DNA of 64,000 nucleotides from Gyrodactylus bullatarudis (GCA_012064415.1 SSNU01000098.1:1-64000); one strand, 5' to 3'; shown: positions 28,401-37,540, counted from the stretch's first letter. Numbers and translations are program-made. Notes: a model not told the origin generated them from the letters alone.

Positions 28401-30906
28401 CACAGAGACTACTAGCTTCTCTGATTAACGTGAGGATTAATTCAGAAGAATTTTTGTAATTGGATATTTTTTTCATCTTAACGAGTAATATCCTGATAAT
28501 CTGATCAACCAAAAATTTTTTTTTGGAGATATTTTAATCCAATGCATTGCACATTTGATACTTCTCATCATGTCCTGGATAGTACAAGGACAATCCTTTC
28601 CTAGGGAAAAGATCGAGTTTTTCTTCCTATAATTTAAATTACTGCTAGGATGACATTTAATTTTTCGAATTCATAATAATTTTAATTGAAGATGTTGAAT
28701 TTTTACATTTTTGCCACCATTTTTCAATGAATTTTACTACGAGAAATAATAAAATAAACCCTGAAATAATCTGGCCAATTTGGGAAAAATTAACGATTTT
28801 AGTGAAAATGGGATTTTTTATGCATATCAGAACATCAGAAAATTTTCGATTTAGTTTTCGAAAACATTGATTACAGAGCATAAAGAATCTTTTGGAAGCA
28901 ACAAATATAAAAGAGTTCAGGAAAAAAAATATTTCTCTAATAAATACAAATAAATTTACTGTATCATTTAATGCCTTCCCTCAAAAATTGAAATTATAAT
29001 TTGCTCGTAACACAATAATCTTTGATCTATGAATTTTATAATGGTTCAATTAATTGCTGACTTGGTCATGTTCTGGTTTTTAACGGATTTTCCTTAGAAA
29101 TATAAGGAATAAAGCAAAAGAACACACTTATTTTTAATCAAGAAGAAACAACAGGGCTTATATTGAATAAAGGACAATTACACTTCAAGTTATTAGATAG
29201 AAAATTAGGTAAAAAACTCACATTTAGTTTGTTGAGAATTTCCACAGATGACTTTGGTACGGCTATGTCAGTGTTGGTAATATTACTGGCTAGAGACTAA
29301 AAATTTAATGAAAATTCAGGACAATCCAGGTATATAATAATTCGAATAATTATCAATATCTATTTTTATTTGAAGAATCCTTCTTGGGATCAAGTTGATT
29401 TTCTAATCAGAGAAAATGTAACCAGTTCAATGACTCAAAGGAAATTCGAATTCAAAATAGAAATTAAGTGAAAAAAATACTTGATTGAATATCTGAATGA
29501 AGTTGATACTTTGTCTCAATGTTAACTTGACTTGAATAAATTTTACTATACTATATTTATTCAGATAGAGTAATTTAGGATTATAAGAAGATGTCAGTTT
29601 CTTTGAAAATAAAATTAATAATAAAATAAAAATAATATTACTATTTGGTTGAGTGCTTTAGTGTGAGAAAATGAATATATATTTATATTTTACTTGAATA
29701 TACTGGATTAGTTAGTTGAAATGTCAAAGATTAATTTCGTTAGGCAGTTGTAAATCGATAAAAGTATATATTTATTGTGATATGCATGTATTAGATCAAA
29801 TTAAATGAAAAAAATAGCATAAATTTCACATATATACAAAGATATAATATAATTGTGAGAAAAAATTTAGATTTTTCTTCATCAAACGATTCTAATGCTC
29901 TATCTTATTTACGTTCGGTTATATTCATTTAAATTATAAGAAGAATTTAGACTCAAGTAAACAAAATTAGAATAAATTATTCTCAACCCGAAAAAGTAAA
30001 TGTTCTAGGAGTATTATTGGCTGTGAATAGAGAAAATATCTATAGTATTAACATGAGCAAGTTGAACATTTTGAGGATAGAAAACGTATAAAATTTCTGG
30101 ATAAATTCGTGTATAGAGTCCCTCTTTTGAAATATGACTAGAGATAGAAACTAATCTTTTCCAGACAGTATCGATATGAATTATCCGATTAATCTGATAA
30201 GTTTCTCACGTGAATCAGCTGAATACAGGGGAAAATAAGAATAATGAGTAAAAATTGAATGAATCAGGAATACATTATCCTTGTACCGTGCCAATATCGA
30301 ATTTACTTACATTCTGTTGATCCACGAGAATTTTCAGATAAACTTCAGTCTCGACAATGCGCCGATCAAAATCGTTTTCAATAGAGGATTGAGTAAATCT
30401 GTTCGGCTGTTTTAGAATAAAATAAAAGGAATTATTTAAAGGAATAATTGGCGACAGGGAAAAACTAACATTTGCGAGTAATGGATAACTTTGAGTATGC
30501 AAGTCTCTAGCAACTTGTAGGGCGTCTAGCCAATTTTTCCTATTAAAGGTACCACGGGCTAAAGAAATTATAAATTAATACGTATAAAGAATCTATAGAT
30601 ATTATAAATAATATTCTCAACAATATATGTTTGTAGATTAAATTACCTTGGAAATGGAATGTTTTGTGATCTGTGGTGATAGTGAATTTACTGTCATCTT
30701 CACTATCGATTCCCACCTGAGCTCCTTTCAATTTGACAATTCCTCTTCTCTCTCCTTTAACCATTTTCTCTTTTGACTTTAGAAAACGTAAAAGTTTGTC
30801 AACTTACTGTGTAATAGCATAATTCTCCATTTATTATATCAAGAACAAACCAGCGATATTGCCAGCCGTTAACAACGTTAGTCCATTTACTTAATGGGCC
30901 TTCCAT
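1412..30906 (-). CDS. OSBPL9: Oxysterol-binding-protein-related protein 9 (ORP9-like)
   Basis: Lipid-transfer protein. ORP9 relatives act at ER-Golgi/endosome contacts, exchanging PI4P with sterol or phosphatidylserine. Thirteen coding exons on the minus strand: 30808-30906, 30647-30776, 30470-30558, 30311-30406, 29222-29290, 18719-18769, 15910-16174, 12197-12410, 8386-8438, 4121-4745, 3838-4057, 1710-1801, 1412-1607. They total 2199 nt, giving 732 aa, and all phases agree; human ORP9 is close to this length. The N-terminal PH domain starts [19 protein letters not shown]. An acidic FFAT-like motif, DDEYFDPID, lies near residues 309-317. The sterol-binding domain runs from about residue 360 to the end, with the fingerprint EQVSHHPP at 498-505. 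The Lys-rich exon at 15910-16174 is poorly conserved. Exon 5 uses the second of two nearby acceptors, because the first gives a stop. The start is the first ATG of the PH domain. Confidence 0.93.
1802..3837 (-). other. ORP9 intron 11 with foldback repeat
   Basis: Non-coding stretch between ORP9 exons 11 and 12. It contains the foldback repeat listed at 2840-3473; the remainder is AT-rich without recognisable features. Confidence 0.6.
2840..3473. repeat. Foldback (inverted repeat) element
   Basis: About 170 bp at 2867-3038 recurs as a near-perfect reverse complement at 3204-3376. The left arm opens TATTAGACTTGGATG and the right arm closes CATCCAAGTCTAATA. A further pair, GACTCTACC at about 2843 and GGTAGAGTC at about 3463, extends the symmetry. 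No coding capacity is seen, so it is a non-autonomous foldback or MITE-type element, or a local inverted duplication. The 60-codon frame at 3260 lies wholly within the right arm. Confidence 0.7.
6945..7376. repeat. Dispersed repeat copies in inverted arrangement
   Basis: The family consensus, roughly GCTAGTTGACATGAAGATGG followed by GAATTTATGATTTTTAC, appears at about 6945 and 7041 on the plus strand. It appears inverted at about 7290-7376. The segment AAACTCGATTTTTTCATCA at about 7081 is mirrored near 7310-7335. A second conserved block of the family (Tyr-free, AAATCAATAAAAATTTTGAG type) sits at about 7135. Similar copies occur elsewhere in the window. Confidence 0.65.
7530..7793. repeat. 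Hairpin with 28-bp perfect arms
   Basis: ATTCCATGAGTAAAAAGGGT continuing to TGATGCCA at about 7528-7555 is the exact reverse complement of the sequence at about 7764-7792. The arms enclose roughly 200 bp without coding capacity. It resembles the ends of a small non-autonomous transposon; no clear target duplication was identified. Confidence 0.55.
8439..12196 (-). other. ORP9 intron 8
   Basis: A 3.76-kb intron. It holds dispersed-repeat copies at about 8985-9060 and 10845-11850. The 119-codon frame at 9876-10235 shows no recognisable protein features and is treated as chance. Confidence 0.55.
10845..11850. repeat. Cluster of dispersed-repeat copies
   Basis: The head motif, AATATGAAGATGGAAATTTA, begins near 10849. 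The second block of the family (ATTTCAGTGTGAGAGAGTGA or its complement, then an AAA-rich core) is seen near 11070, 11315 and 11715-11770 in both orientations. A complementary head remnant is near 11815-11845. The copies are diverged and have no intact frame. Confidence 0.55.
12411..15909 (-). other. ORP9 intron 7
   Basis: A 3.5-kb intron. It contains TA-rich low-complexity DNA at about 13230-13290 and diverged dispersed-repeat blocks at about 14515-15400 (head-like at 14530, core blocks at 14965-15030 and 15175-15240). Nothing else is recognised. Confidence 0.5.
16620..17000 (+). mobile_element. Penelope-like element, 3' end remnant
   Basis: TTGCTATTTATTGGAGAGTT near 16709, GATGATGCATTAAAAAATGC near 16856 and AAGTGGATACTCAGACGTTT near 16931 match, in order and spacing, the region downstream of the Penelope ORFs at 24240-24480 and its mirror at 20770-21080. 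No reverse-transcriptase frame remains, so this is a diverged fragment of the same family's 3' region. Confidence 0.6.
18391..18624. mobile_element. Small MITE-like element with 6-bp duplicated flanks
   Basis: Ends are TTAGGCCG and CGGCCTAA, an 8-bp perfect terminal inverted repeat. TAATCA precedes the left end (18385-18390) and follows the right end (18625-18630), as expected for a target duplication. The interior, 234 bp, carries short repeats of GTCGATAAAAGTCGAT type near 18500-18550 and no ORF. Assignment to a superfamily is not possible by eye. Confidence 0.5.
19862..20351. mobile_element. Putative piggyBac-like non-autonomous element
   Basis: The left end, TTAA then CCCTCAAAGACCCAG, and the right end, CTGGGGCTTAAAGGG then TTAG, are imperfect inverted repeats with three mismatches in about 18. 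They are bordered by TTAA and a mutated TTAG. This is the same CCC...GGG / TTAA architecture as the clearer element at 52658. No intact transposase frame is seen in the 490-bp interior. Confidence 0.4.
20479..20691 (-). repeat. Outer inverted repeat, left arm
   Basis: These 213 bp appear to be the exact reverse complement of 25139-25351. Both lie beyond the 3' ends of the two Penelope-like copies, but at different distances (about 145 bp on the left, 650 bp on the right). The repeat is non-coding. Confidence 0.75.
20770..22408 (-). mobile_element. Penelope-like element, minus copy (5' end in gap)
   Basis: Retroelement with reverse transcriptase followed by a GIY-YIG endonuclease, the diagnostic Penelope layout. 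Coding runs 22408 to 21089 and stays open into the N gap, so the N-terminus is missing; the first ATG in view is 22390 (433 aa). RT motifs seen are [12 protein letters not shown] (A), [16 protein letters not shown] (B) and YIRYVDDT (catalytic C). The C-terminal endonuclease motif is ASYIGRT, after a CDC metal-ligand-like pair. The 3' tail continues to about 20770, ending in TTAAGTGGATTTTCGGACG-type sequence. The frame is intact. It sits in an ORP9 intron. Confidence 0.9.
22409..22918. other. Assembly gap (510 N)
   Basis: Run of undetermined bases joining two perfectly mirrored sequences. The last bases before it, CAATTAACCATTT, are the complement of the first after it. The gap hides the 5' ends of both Penelope-like copies. 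Confidence 0.99.
22919..24491 (+). mobile_element. Penelope-like element, plus copy (5' end in gap)
   Basis: Mirror image of the minus copy. The coding frame runs from the gap edge to TGA at 24238 and encodes the same 433 residues after the first visible ATG (22937), including YVDD and the GIY-YIG motif. The arms 20836-22408 and 22919-24491 are each 1573 bp. By eye they differ at about one base (near 20930 versus 24399). The copy departs from the left one after 24491 and lacks the far 3' tail, so it is 3'-truncated relative to it. Confidence 0.88.
25139..25351 (+). repeat. Outer inverted repeat, right arm
   Basis: Reverse complement of 20479-20691. The segment between the Penelope 3' end (24491) and this arm has no counterpart on the left side. 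Confidence 0.75.
27848..28228. repeat. Interspersed repeat of a type common in arthropods
   Basis: Begins CTAGCTGATGCGAACCCACT and ends CGACTTTTATTTTTTAATTA followed by TATAGAT. Just before the end is ATTATAATCGGTTGGGTAGT, a string type I recall from many arthropod interspersed repeats that end in a (TA)-rich tail. AATAAT-like sequence on both sides may be a target duplication. No ORF. Class not determined. Confidence 0.45.
29291..30310 (-). other. ORP9 intron 4
   Basis: A 1.0-kb AT-rich intron with no recognisable element. Confidence 0.6.
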
Positions 30907-31049
30907 AGTTATTAGAATATTTCAATCAGTTTACATTCATCTTTCAGTTTGATTAGTTAAAACTTGAAAAATAGACAAATTATTCAAAGAATTTTTGGTA
31001 TTCATCTAATGACTTTTATTGTTTTAATACCAAAATTTTACAAATACAC
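30907..31049. promoter_or_regulatory. Shared divergent promoter region, ORP9 / DEAD-box helicase
   Basis: Only 143 bp separate the two start codons, which face away from each other. Both promoters and 5' untranslated regions must lie here unless upstream exons overlap the neighbouring gene. No canonical TATA box is obvious. Confidence 0.5.
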
Positions 31050-32588
31050 ATGGTTGAGTTTGTAAAATTAGGTTTAACTCCTAAACTTCAGGAAGCTATT
31101 GAGCAAAAGGGTTGGGAATCGCCGACAAACATTCAAAAGAATGTCATTCCAGTTGCTCTTCAGAACAAAGATATATTAGCTTTATCAGAAGCAGGTTCTG
31201 GTAAGACTGGTGCATTCGTACTTCCTATGATTCATGTAATTAAAAGATTTTTTAACATTAGAAACTGATTGTAAAACCTAAATTAAAGAGTTGCATTATT
31301 ATCGCACCAACAAGAGAGTTGGTTGAACAAATCATGGATGTAATAACAGATTTATCCAAGGATCTAAACATACTTGCTCTTTCACTTATTGGGGGCCACA
31401 AAAGTGAAATGCAGACCAAACTATTGACAAATAAAAAGTGGAATATTGTTGTTGGTACTCCTGGTAGGATCGTCTATCACGTTATTCAATCCAAGGCAAT
31501 CGATGGACAAAAAATCAATTACTTGGTTCTAGATGAGGCTGATCAGTTAATGAATGAAAAATACATGGCAGAATTCTCACTTTTGATGGAGAATTTGAAT
31601 CCGGATAGGAAAACTTGGCTTTTTTCTGCTACCCTGAATGATAATGTTGTAAAGTTGGAAATATTCGGTCTAAAGGATGCCCAGCGAATCGAATTAAACT
31701 CAAAGTATTCCAAGGCTGATAATATTGAACATGCTTTCATTTTTCTCCCAGACGACCAGCGGGATATCTACCTTATTCATCTACTCAAATCTTCAGGCAT
31801 ATCAGCAAAATCCCATAAATGCATCATTTTTGTGAATTCTTGGAAAGATTCATACAGAATTGGAAAGCTTGTAAATCATGTTTTCGGTAACGAGGAGGAT
31901 GATCGCATTTGCATTTACATCCATGGTCATATGAAACCATCAGATCGCCTCAAATCAATCAGCAACTTCAAAAGAGGCATTGCTTACGTTCTTGTTGCTA
32001 CAGACTTGGCTGCCAGAGGTCTTGACATTCCTCAAGTAGATTTGGTTATTAACTATGATGTTCCAATAAAACCAACTTGGTCAGAAACATCAAAAGCCTA
32101 CATCCATCGGATAGGTAGGACAGGAAGAGCTGGCAAATACGGACGTTCCCTTACCTTTGTTACTCCTTATACAGCTACAAACTTGAAAATGATCGAAACA
32201 TCTCTCGGGGAACAGGTACCTCAGATACGTTGGGAACCAAACGCAATCAGTAATCACGATCAACTTGCAAGTTCCATAGCCAAGGCAAACAAGCTAATTA
32301 AAGATGTGAGTTTATTTTGTATAGATTATAGATTTTCATAGTATCTATCACTAAAATACATTAAATAATTTATTTAATATATAATAATTTAATAATTATA
32401 TATTAAATATATATATAATAATTATATATTGTATATATAGTTACAATTAACCCATTGCCTAGGCATGTTTTAAATGTAATAAACATTTTTTATCCTAGGA
32501 TCTGGTCGAGATCAGTAACAAAGAAAAAAATGAAAGAAGTCAAAAGATTAAGAACAAACTCAAGAGAAAGGCAGACTCTCAAAAATAA
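31050..32588 (+). CDS. DDX47: DEAD-box RNA helicase, DDX47/Rrp3-like
   Basis: ATP-dependent RNA helicase; DDX47/Rrp3 relatives act in the nucleolus in 18S rRNA processing. Coding exons 31050-31235, 31262-32305 and 32499-32588 give 439 aa. Motifs: Q motif (GW..PTNIQ), Walker A SEAGSGKT at residues 46-53, APTREL at 77-82, TPGR, DEAD at 153-156, SAT at 184-186, ATDLAARGLDIP and HRIGRTGRAG. The C-terminus is short and Lys-rich, compatible with a nucleolar protein. The first intron is only 26 nt (31236-31261, GTAATT to ATTAG). Without its removal the frame breaks between Walker A and PTREL, exactly where the family is continuous. DDX47 rather than another DEAD-box paralogue is judged from overall resemblance and length only. 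Confidence 0.88.
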
Positions 32589-32781
32589 TAAATTTTATCC
32601 TCATTAAATCAACTTTTTTTCTCTAAAATTATGAGTTTCACACTAACTAGTACATTTTGCTAATTTTTCGACGTTAAGCTGTGCACTTTAACTTGGACCA
32701 ATTAAAATCAAGGGAAAAAACTTGTGCATATGCGAAAATGTATTAAAGTAGAGTAATTTTGCCCGAAATCATACTAAAAAA

Positions 32782-33432
32782 ATGTCTGCAAATTTCCTTG
32801 TCGGTGTAGCTGTTGACCATAGCGATGAAATTAGAGAGCCAATAATGGAGTACCTGGCCCAAATCAAGAAACCCGGGATGAAGATTTTCTTTGTTAACGC
32901 TTATAAAGCCATTTCTTTATCTGCTCTTTCAGTTCCTTGTGACACCATGGACAAGTTGTTGAATCAAGTAAACGCAAGGTTAGTTTGAATCAATCATCCA
33001 TGTTTTGATCACATTTTTTCATTAAGGGAAGAATCTTGGATTTAACATTATTTTTGGAATTATAAACTCCATTGGGTATTCTTAGCAAAGTTTCCCAAGA
33101 GATTGAAATACATTGATATTATTTCATAAATTACAGCTACATTTTACTTCATTAGGATTGCTGAAAACGAAAAGATAGAAAATCATTACAAAAGAATGGC
33201 TGAGGAATTGGGAATTCCAGCGTCGTTTGAATTTGTAGTCAACCAGCCTTCTGTTGGTGAAGCGCTCTTGAAGAAATTTCAGGAGCTCAACGTTCATCAA
33301 ATAATTATGAGTAAAAGAAATATAAGCAATGCTCAAGCCAAACTATTTGGTCGCAATAGCATATACATTTCTCAAAGGTCGAAGATCCCTGTCACTATTG
33401 TTCCAATTCCTTGTGCCAATGATAAAAAATAG
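32782..33432 (+). CDS. Universal stress protein (UspA fold)
   Basis: Exons 32782-32978 and 33156-33432 (intron 177 nt, GTTAGT to ATTAG) give 157 aa, the size of a single Usp domain. The N-terminus FLVGVAVDHSDE is the first beta strand plus the Asp typical of the nucleotide-binding fold. The C-terminal half has IIMSKRN and then a segment ending in SKIPVTIVPIP, matching the usual G-rich loop and terminal strand PVTIV. The canonical G-x2-G-x9-G-[ST] ATP loop is weakened here (KRNISNAQAKLFGRNS), so ATP binding is uncertain. Usp genes are known in several invertebrate groups and are absent from vertebrates. Role unknown; it sits alone between the helicase and the rhomboid gene on the same strand. 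Confidence 0.75.
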
Positions 33433-33755
33433 ATTCATGATTAAATATATAGATGAGAAATGAACCTATCTTTCTTTTAAAAACTTTGTTAGTAATATAC
33501 TACAAGATCATATCTTGAAAAATATACAACTATTATGATTAACGAAACGAGTAGCCAAAATTTGGGGAAAAAATAAAGCTTGAGTCTCCAACGTTAAAAT
33601 CTTAATTCAAACTGAAAATTTGCGTTTGTTCGATTAAAACTATCTTTTGGAATAAATTCTAATTAGTTTGTTTTGTATTGTTGTAAAAATTATTTTGATT
33701 TGAAATAATAATTAATTTAATTATTATAGCTTAATATAAAGATTTATATTTATCA
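33433..33755. other. Intergenic region between Usp and rhomboid genes
   Basis: A 323-bp AT-rich spacer between two same-strand genes. It presumably holds the Usp 3' end and the rhomboid promoter; no specific motif is recognised. Confidence 0.5.
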
Positions 33756-35143
33756 ATGATTCTAAAGCAAAGTACGCTTCTCTATCAAAGTGTCAGATCT
33801 TTGAGGAAAATCGGCAAGATAAAATATCCTTTGACAGCATTCGAAAGGATTCCTAACAAGTCAATTATAATTAGAGCGACTGCTTTCACCACTATATCCA
33901 TATCAACTATTTACATAGGAAGTATCGTCAGTGGATATGAACTTTATCGAGCACGGTTAGAGAAATCAAAGGAAAAAATAAATAAAGCTCAACAATCTGT
34001 TTCAAAAAGAGTAAAAAATATTTTTGGAGGACAGAGAATGATTACAGACTATGAAAAAGTTTACTTTGGTATTCTTGGAGCTAACATTCTTGTATATTTT
34101 CTACATCTTACATCAGCTAAGTTTTCTAAAAATTTTCTTTGCTCAATTTCTGCATGTATGTTTAATTTTTTGAAATTGAGTTCAAAAATAAAATCTTTTT
34201 CTTTAAGCTAGGCCAGCTCTTTCACAGTTTACGTCGATATTTTCTCATACATTATTTTTCCACATGGCAATGAATATGTACGTTCTTCATAGTTTTGTTG
34301 AGCCTCTTGTCAAAAACCTTGGAAGCGAACAATTCATAGCACTCTACATTAGTGGAGGAATTTTCGCCTCCTGGGTCAGTTTGGTGAGTGAATTTTAATT
34401 TTCATATAGAATACCGCACCAAAATAACCTCATTTGTGAATATTGAATCTTCCTTTAGACTAGAAAGGCCTTGCTGCGATCAACAATTCCTTCTCTTGGT
34501 GCCAGTGGTTGTGTTTGTGCTGTAATTTCGTTCTATTGCATGCTCTATCCCAAAGGTTTACTCTGTGTTCCCATAATTGAAAACATTATTCCGCATACCT
34601 TTTACGCAGAATCAGCTCTCAAGGTCATACTGGCATTTGAAGCTTTGGGATTTCTATTTTTTCAGCACAAAAGCATAATAGATCATAGTGCACATTTTGG
34701 AGGACTATTATTTGGTTTGTAAGTTTAAAAATAATTCTCGTTTATGGTTAATTTCCCATCTTATCAATTGAGCTGACAGGTTAACACATAAAAGAGAAAC
34801 CCTATTTGAGCAAATTGGGTTGAACCTCATTCAAGAGTCAAACTTTTAATAAAGCATTTGAGCAGTGCATAGATGACATTATTTTCCAAATAAACTTGTA
34901 AATTTCTTCAAGATACCCAAAATCAATTTGATAATCTCAGGTAGAATTTAAACTGAACAGATAATGAGGTTTTTGTTGAAATGGGATGTAAAATTTTCCC
35001 ACATATTTACCTAAGTCATGTTCAATTTGAAAATCAATTTCAGAATCTATCACAAAATTGGCTATGAAAACATGCAGGATTTCAAACGAGAAGTCTTGAA
35101 AAACTGGATTTTAGTCAAAAAGAATCTCGGAATATCAAAATAA
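33756..35143 (+). CDS. PARL: Mitochondrial rhomboid protease, PARL-like
   Basis: Intramembrane serine protease of the inner mitochondrial membrane; PARL cleaves PINK1 and PGAM5 in other animals. Exons 33756-34155, 34217-34383, 34459-34718 and 35044-35143 give 308 aa. There is a basic, Ser-rich N-terminus suited to mitochondrial import, then a single hydrophobic segment at about residues 40-62 (the extra PARL helix). The rhomboid core follows: HMAMNMYVLHSF, GASG with catalytic Ser205, and HSAHFGG with catalytic His268. The exon 1-2 join (donor after GCAT, acceptor at 34216) is the only one that keeps frame. It may add a few residues relative to human PARL. The gene ends 9 bp inside the convergent gene at 35135. 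Confidence 0.85.
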
Positions 35144-35512
35144 AATGGCTGATATTTTCTCATAGAAATTGGGAATTTCCTGGCCAATCGAAAGATTTAT
35201 ATCACTTAAACTGATTACAATTTTGAATATATTCTTGTTTATCAAAGAATTGTATTCTTTTTCTTTCTCAGATTGAGACAGGATTCTCAGAATTTCTTCA
35301 CTCTTGAGATTTATTTTGTCCAGACAAGCATAAATATTTTCAGTTATTCGGCCCATCTGTAATTCGTAATAACGATACAATTTAGAATCACAGCATGTTT
35401 GCGCCTCCTTCAACACTGAAAGTTGATTTTTCAGCTTGCTGAATTGACTAGTTTTCATATTATACACTTTTATTTCACTCTCTAACGAGAGACAGGCATC
35501 CTTCAGCTTCAT
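35135..35512 (-). CDS. Small coiled-coil protein, unrecognised
   Basis: Single frame from ATG at 35512 to the stop at 35135, 125 aa; 13 more codons without an ATG are open upstream. It is rich in Leu, Lys, Glu and Ser, with spacing that suggests coiled coil through residues 1-100 (for example KLKNQLSVLKEAQ and LDKINLKSEEILRIL). No signal peptide or membrane segment. It overlaps the end of the rhomboid gene tail-to-tail by 9 bp and lies 282 bp downstream of the Ser/Asn-rich gene on the same strand. Size and composition would fit a small subunit of a coiled-coil complex, but I do not recognise a family, and a spliced 5' exon cannot be excluded. Confidence 0.5.
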   Translation of the reverse strand: MKLKDACLSLESEIKVYNMKTSQFSKLKNQLSVLKEAQTCCDSKLYRYYELQMGRITENIYACLDKINLKSEEILRILSQSEKEKEYNSLINKNIFKIVISLSDINLSIGQEIPNFYEKISAILF

Positions 35513-35794
35513 CAATCCGGGCCGGTGAAAATTTTTGAAAATAATTCCCAATGAAACAAAAATTAATTGAAAAATAATTTTATTAATAATAAAGCGAAAC
35601 TTTAAATAGTTTCAATGAGTCATGTACAAATTCAAAGTAAAAATTAATAGAGCAAATCTCTTGAAGAAATTATTATCAATGTTTCTAAATTTTAGTATTT
35701 TTCTCTGGATAATATACAATATAAATATATATATACAACACCAATGGAATAAAAAGGATACTTTAGCTTCTGTGATTGAGGCAATGTATATAAT

Positions 35795-37540
35795 TTATCG
35801 TGCATTTTTTGGAATCTTACTCCCAATCGTAATCTGAGTATTGACTGATGGTAACAAATTATTGGGCGAATCATTTTTATTTGATTTCCCTGAATTATTC
35901 TGATTCACTAGCATTAAATGTACAAGGGAACGAGATGGTGAATAACTTATCCGAGAAATCGGCCGACTTGGATTACCATCAGTCGTGGAGTATGACTTTA
36001 TAAGAAATAATTATACCAATCCTTTGTAATTTAAGAGTTGAACTTACAGACGTTGAGGCTGTAGAAGGGGGTCTTCTGGGGGTCTTTAAATTTTTTGCAT
36101 TATTAAATGTTTTGTCATTTGTTGAACCTTTCACTTTCGGATGGCCATTTACATTTGAATGAAAGACTGCTTTCTACAAGTAGTATTCTTTCAATATTAT
36201 TACATCTTGATAAAAATCTATCTACCAAATATATATTCTCTGGATATCAGATTTAACATGAATAACTCAACTATTCAAATGAACGATTAGCTCATCTGTA
36301 GTTAAATCTAAACTAATAGCAGAAGCTTATCTCTAATTATACTACCATCCATTAGATTCTTGAAAATAAACCCTTCTGCTGAATTTATAATTGAAGCTTT
36401 TTCAATTATGTCGGTGTTTTACTTTTAAATTTTACAATTAAATTTTCATCATGAGAATAGAGAATTCCTTTGATTAAAAATAATCCCAACGACAATAAAC
36501 TAAATGAATATTTTATACAGCTAAATCAAAATTACACTTAGAATTAATAGACTTTACAATAAATTATGTTTTATTAGGTAAGGAAACATACATTTTTCTG
36601 AGTAAAAATCGACATTTTATCTTAGCAACCAAAATAGTTGTAGATACAGGAAATTGTGATATTTTTTATTATTAAATAGATTGATTATGAATTAAAAAAA
36701 ACTCACTCTGACGTAGGGAGATTTTTTTGTATTTGTTCCAACTTCTTGAATTGTTTCAAGATTTCGATTAGTTTTTACTTGATTCAAATTGGACCGCTTA
36801 GTCGAAGACGCTATACGCTTCTGGTTATCTTCGTGTCGATTAGAGGGTTTTATTATCAATTTATTTTCATCATTTATAGTTTGACGACTACTTTTATCGA
36901 CAATTTTTTTTCTTTCTGCTGTAGATTCATTAAATTCGTTGGAATGCAACCAACCCTGTTGCTGTGAGCGGAGAAATAAATGTTTTGATGTTGAAATGGT
37001 AAGAAAATTCTTGAGTTTTCGAGCGATATCAATATCGAAACGTTCATCATTTAGTGAAGGACATTCGGTGGGATGCGAATTTGAGAGTTTCTTTTCTAAC
37101 AAATCATACAGTCGTTTTGACTTTTTATGCATTTCTGAAGATGAATTAAGGAGTGGATTATCTAGAGTTATGTTATCATTGTGGACATATATTTCTTCTG
37201 ACTTTTTGACTCCCCCCTTTTCAATTACTTCTACTGTTTCGAGACGATTTGTTTCTGGCCGAAGATGCACAAGTCTCTTTTTCCATTGACTCACTTCATC
37301 GTAAATGTTTTGTGGAACAGAAGAATCACAATCATGATAGAAAAAATCATCAAGAGATTTATATAAATCCTTCAATGATTTAGTTTCGGGGGAATAAGTT
37401 TCAAAAAATTCTTCTCCAAATTCAGAAGATGAATTTGATCGAGATCCATAATTATATGAATTGAGAGCAAAATCAATGGTACTGTTTTGCGAGTCAAAGT
37501 TACACGATTCGTCGAATTTATCGGTAGCGTCATCATTCAT
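35795..37540 (-). CDS. Ser/Asn-rich protein, unrecognised
   Basis: Exons 36707-37540, 36048-36173 and 35795-35995 (minus) keep phase 0 throughout and give 386 aa. Donors are GTGAGT and GTAAGT; acceptors are CTTGTAG and TATAAAG. The N-terminal 60 residues are acidic and Ser/Asn-rich. A better-ordered patch, KSLKDLYKSLDDFFYHD followed by QWKKRLVHLRPE, lies at about 54-95, and a second short helical patch (RLYDLLEKKL) at about 145. The C-terminal half is basic, Ser/Pro/Arg-rich and probably disordered, with PSRPISRISYSPSRS near the end. No catalytic motif or membrane segment. It diverges from COG3 across 122 bp. A microtubule or cytoskeletal adaptor would fit the composition, but that is a guess. 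Confidence 0.65.
36174..36706 (-). other. Intron 1 of the Ser/Asn-rich gene
   Basis: A 533-nt AT-rich intron. No element recognised. Confidence 0.55.

Larger units (their letters stand above)
18770..29221 (-). other. ORP9 intron 5 (10.5 kb), transposon-rich
   Basis: The largest intron. It holds a putative piggyBac-like element (19862-20351), the paired Penelope-like elements with an assembly gap (20479-25351), a dispersed-repeat remnant near 26440-26520 and an arthropod-type repeat at about 27848-28228. No conserved exon was seen between 25.4 and 29.2 kb. Confidence 0.6.

Noticed and set aside
31236..31261. Programmed frameshift in the helicase instead of an intron.
   Set aside because: The removed 26 nt begin GT and end AG, and excision restores the family sequence exactly; no slippery site is apparent.
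35622..35837. 71-codon plus-strand hydrophobic frame considered as a small membrane protein.
   Set aside because: It is largely antisense to and beside the last exon of the Ser/Asn-rich gene; no independent support.
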